A stretch of 64,000 nt of DNA from Sequoia sempervirens (taxonomy: Eukaryota; Streptophyta; Pinopsida; Cupressales; Cupressaceae). The first letter of the stretch is position 1; the number at the start of each line of letters is the position of its first letter. The translations under genes were made by a program, and so were the position numbers. Positions 12,447 to 23,469 of the stretch are shown in pieces. The notes under the pieces were generated by a model. It had not been told where the DNA came from. It saw only the letters and a program-made list of their open reading frames with translations, and did not search any database. Location of the stretch: positions 226,018,194 through 226,082,193 of the forward strand of contig VDFB02373365.1 in assembly GCA_007258455.2 (NCBI GenBank), given 5' to 3'.

Positions 12447-13721
12447 TTGGATGGTGCCCAATCTTCCATTTATGGAGACATTTATACTTATCTAAAAGAT
12501 AATATCTTACCGCCAGATCTTTCTCGCAACCAAAAGTGCAAATTCATACGCCAATCTGCCAAACATACCATTATTGCTGACACCCTTTACCGTCGAGGCC
12601 TAGATGGTACTCTTTTGCATTGTTTAGAACATAACGAACCTGCTTCCGCTTTACATGAGGTCCATGAAGGAATTTTTGGTACACATTCAAGTGGATTATC
12701 TTTAGCCAAGAAACTCCTTCGTTTGGGGTATTACTAGCCACACATGGAGCAAGAATCTTATAAATTTGTCAAGAGATATCCAAAATGCCAGATTCATGGA
12801 AATCTTATACATGCACCAGCACAGGAGCTCCATCCATTCACAACTACATGGCCTTTCTGTCAGTGGGGATTAGACCTGGTAAGGAAAATTAACCCATCTT
12901 CATCTAATGGACACAAGTTCATTATCACAGCAACAAAATATTTTACAAAATGGGTGGAGGAAGTTCCCTTAACCACAATCACTGGGAAGCAAATATCATC
13001 TTTCATACTTAATTATCTCATTTGTAGATATGGGATACCCTAGTCAATCATCACAGATAATGGCAGGCCTTTCAAGAACCAAGACGTCTAAGAACTGTGT
13101 GAAAAGTTCCACATTCAACATCACGTTTCCCCATATTACCCTCAATGTAATGGACAGGCTGAAGCTTCAAATAAAACAATCCTAAAGATTCTCAAGAAGA
13201 CTGTAAATGAGGTAGGGCGTGATTGGCACGTTCAGATTAACCCTGCTCTTTGGGCTTACAGGACTAGCATCAGAACACCAATAGGAGCTACACCATATGC
13301 TCTTGTCTATGGATCAAAAGCAATATTACCTATCAAGGTAGAAATTCCATCCCTTCGAGTTTCACTAAAGGGACTCATTACAAATGAAGATTATAGGATC
13401 TCTAGACTTCAATAATTAGAGCTACTTGATGAACGTCGACAACAAGCTGTCAATCATTTGATAGCCTATCAACAAAGGATGTCTAGGAACTATAATCAGA
13501 GGGTTAAGCCTAGAGTCTTCCAAATCAGAGACTTGGTCCTACGGGAAAACCCTAGAAATCAAGTAGACAGAGAAAAGAAGGGAAAGTTTGAACCTAACTG
13601 GATAGGGCCTTATGTTATCATATCAGTCTACGGATCAGGAGCATACCAACTATCTACACCAGAAGGAGACATGTTGGAGGAGCCCATGAACAGCATTCAT
13701 CTCAAGCGATTCTACACTTGA
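12447..13721 (+). pseudogene. int: Integrase
   Basis: Order: an N-terminal zinc-binding region (HEVHEGIFGTHSSG, then KRYPKCQIHG, where the first Cys of the CxxC pair is Tyr), the DDE core (WGLDLV near 12870, SIITDNGRPF near 13050, NGQAEASN near 13150) and a C-terminal part with WIGPYVI and SIHLKRFY, stop at 13719-13721. All three catalytic acidic residues are present. In-frame stops: TAG 12735-12737, TAG 13041-13043, TAA 13089-13091, TAA 13413-13415. It would insert the DNA copy and make the 5-bp target duplication seen at this locus. Confidence 0.92.
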
Positions 13722-15029
13722 GGATATATAGTGCACGGTCAATAAAGTTGTCTTGATGAAAACCTGGCAAACAGGCGTTACTTGTGATTTTCACCAAACT
13801 CCTCTATCTATTGGGTACAGTGTTGTTACGACTATTTCCCTTCATATCATTTCCATCTATCATTTGGGATAATCATTATCACTATCCATATCATAACAGA
13901 GATACCATGATTTACCCTGGCTTGGGGGCAACATCCTAGTGTTATCTGGTACAAATAGACTTTCAGCTTACATGGAAAGGCAGTCAAACATGACAACATC
14001 AAGTGGCAATACCATCAAAATCCAAAAAACATCAAAAAATCCAAAATCCAAAAACATCAGAAAATCAAAAATCAAAAAACATTCATAAAATCGAAAACAC
14101 AAAAATAGAGTCTACATCAATCAAGAGTAGAGTCTGTGTCAGTCGAACTATGTGGTCTCTACGTGTATAACGTAGGCAAGACTAATCTTTGATCAGTCCC
14201 CGAGACCCCTAGGATAGGTCTTTAAGTTACATCATTTGGTCAAACGTCTGGGAATATCATGCAAACATCAACACACATATTTCAACATCAATGATCTAAT
14301 CTGAATAATGATTTGAAAATACACTAAGTAGAATTTGAATTGTTGTACTTTTTATTTTATCATTTTGTTTATCATTTCTTTGGAGCTACTCAATGATGTA
14401 TTGAACTAGAGAAGCAAAGAAGGAGAATGATACCTTTTCTTTGTTTGCTGTTTGTGAGTTAGTCATTATTATTTTGTGAATTGTCACGGGAAGTGCTCTA
14501 CCAAGTATCATGGATGACATTCCAATTCACTTAATAAAATGATTAATTCTTGTTTGTTTACACAAGAAATGCTCAGGTCATCATTGGTCTATCTTATACC
14601 TTGATGCTTGTGTTCGCTTACAATATCAAAAATCATGAAAGAAATACTCAGGTCGTCATTGGTCTATCTCATATCATTGATGCTTGTATTTTCTTTCAAC
14701 ATTTTAAAATAAAGCTCAGTGATGATACAAAGCAGAACAAAAAGATTATTGAAATGATACTTAGGTTTGCATTGATAAAATAGGTTTGCATGGTAAATCG
14801 CATTCATAATAATACACCTGCAGAGTATTGGTTGCACAAATTCCAAGGATTCATTTGCAAATAATGTTATCTTTTTTTTATCATAGATTGAGTATACTTG
14901 ACACATGCAATTTTCATAATGACATGCATATAGAATCATTTCTTCATCTCATCCTAAATTTCACAATAAACATCTCATTTCATGGCATCATATACACGCT
15001 ATGTTACATCATGCATTTACATCTCATCA
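13722..15029 (+). other. First part of the long 3' region after pol
   Basis: No gene was recognised. It includes an A-rich stretch of repeated CAAAAAACATC/AAAATCC words (about 14010-14110) and a 75-bp tandem duplication at about 14564-14705 (each copy holding CTCAGGTCRTCATTGGTCTA). Such repeats are usual in the 3' untranslated part of Tat-type elements. Confidence 0.6.
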
Positions 15030-15700
15030 CATTGTCATTATCATGTAGTGGAAAAATCATCATTCATTACATTTTCATCATACATCATTACATTTTCATC
15101 ATACATTTTCATTACATTTTCATCATATCATTTTCATTACATTTTCATCATACATTTTTAATCACATTTCATCACACATCATTACATTTTCATCATAAAT
15201 TTTTAATCACATTTCATCATACATCATTACATTTTCATCATACATTTTTAATCACATTTCATCATACATCATTACATTTTCATCATGCATTTTTAATCAC
15301 ATTTCATCATACATCATTACAGTTTCATCATACATTTTTAATCACATTTCATCATACATCATTACAGTTTCATCATACATTTTCAATTACATTTTCATTA
15401 TACATTTTCATTACATTTTCATCATACATTTTCATTACATTTTCATTTATATATATCATTTTCATTACATTTTCATCATACATTTTCATTTATATATATC
15501 ATTTTCATTACATTTTCATTTATATATATCCTTTCATTCACATTTCATTTACATATATCATTTCATTCACATTTAATTTATATATATCATTTCATTCACA
15601 TTTCATTTCTATATATCCTTTCATTCACATTTCATTTACATCTCATCATTCATTAACATTTATCATTCATCTCATCATTCATTAACATTTATCATTCATT
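15030..15700 (+). repeat. Tandem repeats in the 3' region (45-bp unit and shorter)
   Basis: Between about 15136 and 15375 there are about five copies of a 45-bp unit built from ACATTTTCATCATACATT-like words. Shorter CATTTCATTTATATATATC units follow up to about 15700. The 285-codon open frame over this stretch is a His/Phe/Thr-rich product of the repeat, not a gene. Tat/Ogre 3' regions are known as a source of satellite repeats. Confidence 0.9.
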
Positions 15701-16138
15701 TCTCAAAACATTGACCGCTCATCATTCATTACATTTATCATTCATTCACATTTTATTCACATCTATCATTTCATTACATGCATCATTTCATTTACATCTC
15801 ATTTTATACGTCATATATCCAATATCCATACATCATTCATTAACATCACATTTTATTTATCATACATTGCATCTCATTAGGAAAATAAATACATCATCAA
15901 TATCATATCATATCATCATTAATGTATCCATACAAGCTAGTAAAATAAATCATCATAAAACATAAAAACCTAAAATGTATCCATCACATAAATCATGTGA
16001 AACATATCATAGATCAATCCAACCGCTGCACATATATATCTCATCAAGTGTCAAGTATATAATGAAGTCTGAAAAGAATGAAAATAACATCATGTCAAAA
16101 AGGGCTGTATATATCTCTCAAAAGGTACACAACTGATA

Positions 16139-18062
16139 TCAAGTGGTACTCGCACCAGAAGGAGTAGGTCTCGCACCAGTATTAGGACCACCACCAGATG
16201 TCCCAGGATCTCTCGGAAGAGGCTGTGTCATGCCTCTACTCACTGTCCTCGAACGAGTCCTCTCTGAGTGAGACTGGGCATAACTGACTCTCTACTCTGG
16301 GGGGAAAAACTCATGATAGCGGCTCCTATAGAACTCAATCTTGGCACCTACTCACATAGCCTCTCTCACATAATCTACCACAGATGTCCCATCTGCCACT
16401 CTCTGCAGTCTCTCTGCCATAGCCTATGTAGTCTCGCTCAGCAGTCAAGGCTGTGATCTGTGCCTGGGCAGTAGTCAACTGTGCTCGTACACCTGTCAAC
16501 TGAGCCTGTGCTATCGCTGCTACCTGTAAGGCCTCATCTCTCTCACCAATCAGAGATGTAATCTGTGTTTGTGCAGTAGCTAGTTGTGCCTATGTTTGAG
16601 CCTGCATCTGTGCTAATAATCCCTGCACCTGTGCTAGCTATCCCTGCAAAGTCTGCACCTGCACCTGTAAGCCCGCGACCTCTGATGGATCTTCCAACGA
16701 GGAAGCAACAGCCTGCCTCTTATGAGGCACACTAGTAGATGGCTCTGAAGTACCTGCTACGCTCAGTCTCCCCCCATCTCCACCATCATCATCGCTGCTA
16801 CCGTCACTGCTCTCCTCATCACTCTCACTGTCATCATCACCGCTACTCTCACTGTCATCATCTCTCCCCCATCTCTAACCAACCTGAACTCCCCCTATTG
16901 GTGCTACTGCTAGTGTTGGTACTGGCTCATCCGGAATAGTAATCCATGGAGGAGGGTGCAGAGCCAAATACTCTCCGTACTCGGGCATAATAGGTGCCTC
17001 AACAATGTCCCACCGCACATCCTAGGCTAATGGCTGCAGAGCACGGTAACCCTCAACAAGTGCCCCGTAAGGTAAACTAGGACCCCAATCACTGACATCT
17101 ATCCGACGTCGTCCATAATGTGCTACACCCTGTGGCATGCATAGAACAATCCCATACTATCTCTACACATGATGAAATAGGAATCGCTCTAGGACCCTGG
17201 GGCTCTTCCCGATCAAATACATCGAATCGGATAAGAACCCCAACTCAATATCATCATCATCCCAGTCATCACAGTCTAAATAGGGACGCCAGGTCACTGC
17301 CTCCACATCATCAATGATCCACCTCCAATAATCAAGCTTACCCATCATGTGCTGGGTAGGCCTGCCTCTATAACAAAACACATAAGGCCTCGTCACTGGT
17401 CTAGCTAACACTGGCACGGGACGCGTAACAACAATTTGCTCCCATGCCCATACCTAAAGAAGTGTAGCCCCTGCTGATAAACTATTGCCGCCAAGGTACA
17501 CAATCCAGTGTAAATCATGATATAACTGGGCAAGCATACACATACCCCAAGCATATCTCATCCTATGGGCCACCAGACCCTCTAACACCTGACCCCATCC
17601 AAGAGATAGACCCTTTGACCTCTTATCAGGACAAAGGAATCCACCAATAAAGCTGGCCAAAACTGAAGGAAGGGGAGCATATGACTCATACATATCTATC
17701 CATGGAATCCACTCTCCCGTAATGTGGGGATCCTGAAAGACTCTTCGCATAGCCTCTACCCCACCAACCTCCTCTAAATCATGCACTACAATCTCTCTGA
17801 CAAAAGGAATGCGAAGAATACACCATACATCCTCCGGCATCACAGTCATCTCGCTAGTAGGTAAGTGGAAGGTGTTGTGGTCACTATGCCACCACTCCGC
17901 TAAGGCTGTCAATAGACCCCTATTGAGTCTAATATGGGGCATGTCAAGTAATGTCGTTAAACTACAAGCAGCAATATGCTGTCTCTCATCAGGTGAAAGT
18001 CTCGGTATCATATCAAAAGGCCAAGGGAACTGCTCTCGCACTTGGATAACATCTAAATGCTC
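16139..18062 (-). pseudogene. Antisense plant mobile domain (PMD) gene with acidic coiled-coil tail
   Basis: The gene is read on the reverse strand between pol and the 3' LTR. Only one frame is needed from 18062 to about 16430. The first 195 open codons (to 17454) match the PMD / aminotransferase-like family: RGLLTALAEWWHSDHNTFHLP, MTVMPEDVWCILRIPF, RYAWGMCMLAQLYHDL, then YLGGNSLSAGATLL and VWAWEQIVV. A Ser/Asp-rich stretch (about 16790-16870) and a Gln/Ala coiled coil (about 16430-16680) follow, then a tail ending GTSGGG...SGAST at TGA 16139-16141. In-frame stops at 17454, 17163, 17157, 17022, 16875, 16638 and 16590 are all TAG. One frameshift lies near 16425. No ATG was found at the 5' end; the frame opens after a TAG near 18063. 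PMD proteins are plant nuclear proteins of unclear activity and are often carried by transposons. Confidence 0.8.
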
Positions 18063-18395
18063 CTATTATCATACAAAGAGAACATTTTTCAGATCAATAT
18101 GTTACCAATCAGAATATCAAACATCAAGAGGGCATCAAATTTTCAAAAAATTATGCTTTACCTATCAAATTATCAAATTATCAAGGAACCCTCATCTATC
18201 AATCGGGTTCATTCTTTCAGACATCCTAAATTATCCCTCACCTATCATGAGGGTAATAATTATCAAATCAATGGATCTTGCTCATCATGAGATCGTGTAC
18301 CATTTACTTTAGTCACAATCAAATTAAAATAAATGGCATCAACAATAAATCGATGAAAACCAAAATGCACAATTTTTCATCAATCTATACCTCCA

Positions 18396-18605
18396 AGCAC
18401 TACAAAATCAACCTAACGCGCTAAAAGACTGGCGCGCTATAAAATCCTACTGACACGCTACACAATAGACCAGACGCGCTAAAACTTTTTACGCGCTACA
18501 AAACTGACCGGATGCGCTACAAAAGTTCATTGGCGTGCTAAAACTATGGCGTGCTACAACAGATCATGGACGCACTAAACCGCGTCCGCCGCACGCTAAA
18601 ACATT
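18396..18605 (-). repeat. 21-bp-type minisatellite, block 3 (inverted)
   Basis: About eleven units spaced by 16-22 bp, with the plus-strand core GCGCGCTAAAA or GCGCTACAAAA, are the reverse complement of the leader blocks at 4429 and 6044. Read on the reverse strand it lies between a TATA-like box at 18831-18838 and the PMD frame at 18062. It therefore has the same place in the presumed PMD leader as blocks 1 and 2 have in the gag leader. Confidence 0.85.
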
Positions 18606-18830
18606 AAAAACAAGTGCAAAAGGACAAAAAGAATGGGCACAAATTACGAGGAGGATTTGGGGTACATACTGGAGGTCCATAGTCAGCCGAACGCTAGTGA
18701 CGACGCACATGCTCGAGTCAGTGGGTGTGGTATGCGATCAACATCCTATAGCTCTGGCACTCTGAGGGTCTCTATCACAAGATTGTCAAAGTCAAATGAA
18801 CAAATGACTTTTGAGAATGACCTTTTGAGT

Positions 18831-18838
18831 ATTTATAA
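18831..18838 (-). promoter_or_regulatory. Candidate antisense TATA box for the PMD gene
   Basis: ATTTATAA on the plus strand reads TTATAAAT on the reverse strand. It lies about 770 bp upstream of the PMD frame, with the inverted minisatellite in between. This rests on position and motif only. Confidence 0.4.
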
Positions 18839-19142
18839 GCTATTTTTGGGGGATTTTTTTTTTTGAGGAATTAATTCTTATCTATCACGGGGCATTTTGG
18901 ACAATTTTGTGGAGATAAATTGTTTCTTCACCAATTCATCATCAAATCATCATAAAAATTCATTTTTTTGAAAAATCATAAAAATCCAAAATTCATCAAT
19001 TTATCTCCCGAGGGGGCATATATCGCCTATCATTTCAAAATTCAACATCTGGGGCAAATCAGGGGCATATTTTAAAACCTTTTGTCAATACTGGCAGCTG
19101 AGGCAAAATCATTCTTTGAAGCAATGCGTAAACACATCACTT

Positions 19143-19157
19143 CAAAGAGGGGCAAAA
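19143..19157 (+). other. Polypurine tract
   Basis: CAAAGAGGGGCAAAA abuts the 3' LTR start and would prime plus-strand synthesis. Similar words (GAGGGGGCATA near 19010, GGGGCAAATCAGGGGCATA near 19050) precede it, as if the tract had been duplicated. Confidence 0.8.
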
Positions 19158-20368
19158 TGTAGACACCTAAAAATGGTCTGGAGAATCTAATTAATTAATA
19201 CGACTTATTTGATTAATTAATCTTAAATTCATCTACTTAGTAAATAAATAGAAATATTTATTTATATTAAGTTCATTATTAATTCTTCTATTTCTCTCCT
19301 AATTAAATAAACAAAATTAAATACTTTGTTTTATTTAATTAATTATCATTTTATCATATTATTTTCTCTCTTAATTAAATAAACAAAATTAAATACTTTG
19401 TTTTATTTAATTATTATCATAATATTTCTTCTATACTTTATCTATTATTTATCTTAAATTAAATACACAGCTTCAATAATTTGTGTTATTTAATTACCTC
19501 ATCACATTTCTTCTTAATTAAATAAAGATATTCTAAAAATCTTTTATTTAATTATCACTTTCCGAATATTTTAATTTAATAAACAAATCCTATAGTTTGA
19601 TTTATTAAATTATTTATTCCTCTTTTGCTAAAATTAAATAAACTAAAAATATTTAATTTATGCATAAATCATTTACACTATTCACTCACCAATAAAATTG
19701 GATTTTTAAAATCTAATTAATGCAACTTCCATTCACGGGAAGAGCTTCGGGGACAAACTTGCAGAAAGTCCTCTCAATCTTCTTCCATCAATCCTCCCTC
19801 TCTTCTTGCTTGGTGTTTTCATGGGGAGGAACAATCCTCCATGATCAGCTCCATCTTCTCATCCCAGGCCATTCAATTCTCCAGATTGAATCACAGCCCC
19901 TTATCATGTATCCCTATACAAATGTGCTGCCGTGAAAGCTATAAATACAGCTCTTTGGCTACATGAAAAATAATCCCAATTTGTGCAATCTTACTCTACA
20001 AGTTTTCCAAGCATCCAAGCATCCAAGCAATCAAGCATTCGAGCATTCATCTAGCATTCATCAAGCATTCATCAAGCATCCAACCTTTGCAGTCATGGCT
20101 GCCATTACAATAGAATTTGCATATTCAATCACATAGGAATAGAATTAGTTCATTTTCTCATTCTCTAAGTGTCATTTCAATAGTTTAATTAGCTTACAAA
20201 TATGAGAGCTAAGTAGATTAGAGCAATCTTTAGAGTTAGAGAGCAATAGGATAAATTTCTGTAGATTTGTAGTTTAAATTAGTTTAAATTTCTTAATCTT
20301 AGATGCAATATCCTATTTAGAAGCGTAGATGCATTGTTTAACTTGTTTTCCCCATTCTACCGCTTACA
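19158..20368 (+). repeat. 3' LTR (1211 bp)
   Basis: It has the same length as the 5' LTR and is nearly identical along its whole length, from TGTAGACACC to CCGCTTACA. Most differences are transitions, with a few small indels in the AT-rich part. It lies directly after a purine-rich PPT. Confidence 0.94.
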
Positions 20369-20373
20369 GAAGG
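20369..20373 (+). repeat. Target-site duplication, right copy (GAAGG)
   Basis: This is the second GAAGG, between the 3' LTR end (CTTACA) and the continuation of the RING1 exon. Confidence 0.93.
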
Positions 20374-23300
20374 AAGTTGTTTGTGGCCATCATTTCTCTA
20401 ATGGATGTTGGATAGGTTAGGATGAGCCTTACATATTAATTATATTTTTTCTAGTTGAATCAAATAAATTCTGAAGACTGAATTATTAGGTATTAATTAG
20501 CAATTTTTGTGAATGTAGATTGTGGTTGCACAATTTATTAGCTTTTTCTTAAGACCAGGAAAATTAAACCTAAATTTAGTTGTTTTTTGTAGACTTGTGC
20601 TATTTAATGCACACTTTAGCTTCATTGATATTCACTAGCTGATTTGAAAAATGTGTAGATGAGTGTAGTTTGTTTTGGACAAAATACAAATAAAGGTTGA
20701 AAGCATATGCTATATTTCAGTGACATTTAGTACAAATCTTAGCTTCATTGAGATGTTTTCTAGATAACATAAAAAATTTTGTATTTATCTGGTTCTAGAT
20801 TTTCATGTTTGTCTGAGCCTAATCCAAAGATGTCCCACTACCTAAAAAACATCATGTAGTGTCTATTGTTGCAATTTCAGTCCATTCTTGGTATTGGAAC
20901 TTGCTTGGTTTGAGTCCATTGACAAGTTTCAAAGTGGCAAAAGATTATGTATGTCTGTAAAATTAGATGGTATTTTTAGGAAAAAAGAGATCAATGCTTA
21001 TGTATTTTTTCTGGAATTTTATGTTATAGCTTTAACCTTCCTTTCATGTTGGGAATTATGTTCATTTCAATTCCAAATATCATTTAACACTTCCATATTT
21101 GGATAAATTTTTTTGAATCTAGTAATTTTGATGTGTAGAGAATACTTTTTATTTATTGGTAAGCAATTTCCATGCATGTCGTATTCTCAACATGATTGAT
21201 TGTACTTTGCAGGCTATATTCAAACTTCTATAAATGATGGACCTAGATGTATTTCTTTAAGGTGTCTAGTCCCATCGTGTGGTGCTATTGTTGATGAGAA
21301 TATGGTGCTTTCTCTAGTCTCTGATGAAGATAGAGAAAAATATACATGATACCTACTTAGATCATATGTTGAATACAATAGAAAGGTTTGATTATTCACT
21401 TCATCATCTTGAAGAAGTTAAATTTTTCTAAACATGATTCTTACCTAGTTTGACAATTCCTTTTGAGTTTGTTTGTAGAACAACTAACTTGTTTTTTGTG
21501 GCATATTTTGAATAAATTTTAGGTAAATACCCTATTCTTGTCTTAGTAATCTTTAGGGAGAGCACTCAATTTTTCCTAGTTTGGGATAATAATGATAATT
21601 TAATTGATCATGCTTATTTTCCATAGTCTCATATGACTGGTTGTTGTAAATGAACACATGTAGATAGTTTATCTTTTCCTCTTGTGCTAGATATTTGCTT
21701 GTTTATTAGTTTAGAAAATTCTTTATTCTAAGTATATTTTGGCATTGGCAGAGAGGATGAAATAAGTGATTTTATTAAAAATTATTGTTTGGATGACCTT
21801 GTAGACCAATTGGTGTCCAACTCCTGGTTGTGAGTATGGTGTCAACTTTGTCATTGGAACTAGGGTGCTATGATATTACTTGCAAATGCTCATACAACTT
21901 TTGTTATAATGTAAATTTTGTTATATTGTGCTGTAAAATAGTTCTTTTGGAAAATATTTTTTGTTTTCTAGTAGATTGTTCTTGATTTTTTAATATATTA
22001 GATCAAAACTTAATAATTTAAAATTTTGACTGAAACATATTTAGTGTTATGAAGAAGCTCATCATCCAGTTGATTGTGAGACAATAGAAAAATGGATTTT
22101 AAAGAACAGTGCAAAATCAGAAAACATGAACTGGTAATAAAAGTGAGTATTTTCTTTTGTTCTCTTTTAGTCTTGAATGCTAGCTTTTCCAAATTTTCCT
22201 CACTTTATTTGAATTGATCAATGTAGAATGATTTTTTATCAGATTCAATGTATTTTGTCAGTAGGATCTTGACAATTTTTGAAATTAGGTTGGTATATTT
22301 CATAAATTTAGATATGATCCTACTGCTCCAGTCTTAAATCAGAAAGTAATAGTCAAGTCACTTCTTGGTTGTTGTGTCACGAATTTTCATATAAGACATT
22401 TGTTAGTACTATTAGTTCTTGCAATTCTTGTATCAAAAAGTAGTAGTCGAGTCCCAAGTTGTGTATGTTGAATGTGTTACTTATATGACTCCAAAAACAT
22501 TAAAAGTTGCTACCTGTAAAGTGCTTGTTGCTTGGAAAATGGATTAATGTTGTGAGATTTGAAGATGGTTACATAAATCCTCTATCTAGTTATGACATAT
22601 AGCTATCAAGAATTATGTGTAAGCTTTTATTTGCTATCTATCTTCATGAATTCTATTTTTATTTGACTAAGATCCATTCTAATGTATTGATGTTTATCCA
22701 GGATACTTGCTAATTTAAAGCCTTGTCCAAAGTGTAAACACCCAATTGAGAAAAATCAAGGTTGCATGCATATTACATGTACACCTACCTATAAATTTGA
22801 ATTTTGTTGGTAATTAAATGGCCACACAGTCCTTCTAATGATTTTTTTAAAATATATTTAAGCCACTGTGTTTATGTTGTGTTGGCAAGGTTGATATTCA
22901 TTTCATATTATATTTCGATTTGGGTTTCTATTTATAGAATAGTTACCTTATATTTAACTATACTATACCAAATTTATTTTTCTTGTAGCATTCAAGGATT
23001 TTTTTAAGGTTCGCCAATGTTCATGGCTACTGAATAAGTAGTTATGACTCCAATTGAATTACATTCTAATTTTTAGCATTGATAAACTAGCTAATGTATT
23101 CTATATGAATTTTGATGTTGTTGTAGGCTATGCCATGGTGCTTGGTCAAAACATGGGGAATAAACAAGTGGTTTTTATTGCCTGCAATCGATATGAAACT
23201 ACAAAGCAAGAAGGAGTTGTATGTTTATTGATTTTTTTATCCTTTTGTTCATTTTTTTACTTATTTTTCCACAATATAGATAAATTAATTATCAATACTA

Positions 23301-23469
23301 ATATGATTACCAGTTTATAAATCATCCATACCATTTCAAGGGTTAATATGATGCTACATAATTTTTCTTTTATATCCAGTATGATGAATTTGAGCACAAA
23401 GGAGAGATGGCCAAAAATTCTTTGGAGAGATACATCCATTATTATGAGCAATGTACAACCAATGAATCG
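20374..23469 (+). pseudogene. Ariadne-type RBR E3 ubiquitin ligase pseudogene, 3' portion
   Basis: This continues the gene split at 3114. Exons are 20374-20415 (rest of RING1, VVCGHHFSNGCWIG), 21213-21385, 21805-21910 and 22045-22133 (IBR region, EEAHHPVDC), 22702-22809 (RING2, [16 protein letters not shown], including the catalytic-type Cys), 23127-23218 and 23380-23469 (NSLERYIHYYEQ). All junctions keep GT-AG and phases agree. Lesions: Ser for a RING1 Cys, TGA at 21347-21349, a frameshift near 21861-21870 (otherwise TGA at 21871), Tyr for a RING2 Cys near 22790, TAA at 23161-23163 and a 4-nt shift near 23178-23183. The C-terminal Ariadne domain was not found after 23469. Retained introns mark an unprocessed duplicate or a dead gene, not a retrocopy. 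Confidence 0.88.

Larger units (their letters stand above)
3115..20368 (+). mobile_element. Complete but decayed Ty3/Gypsy LTR retrotransposon, Tat/Ogre-like, 17.25 kb
   Basis: The layout is LTR, PBS, long leader, gag, protease, G-patch, RT, RNase H, second RNase H, integrase, long 3' region, PPT, LTR, with a 5-bp target duplication. A second, distinct RNase H between the first RNase H and integrase is the hallmark of the plant Tat/Ogre group. The two LTRs have equal length and differ at about 30-40 positions by eye (around 97% identical, not computed), so the insertion is not recent. All ORFs carry stops or frameshifts, so this copy cannot move on its own. The 3' region carries a reverse-strand PMD gene and tandem repeats. 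Confidence 0.93.

Noticed and set aside
14828..15685. 285-codon open frame rich in His, Phe, Thr and Ile
   Set aside because: It lies on the CATTTTCATCATACAT tandem repeats; the frame is open because the units lack stops, and there is no domain.
15030..15700. CRISPR-like repeats
   Set aside because: The units are head-to-tail without unique spacers in a plant retrotransposon 3' region.
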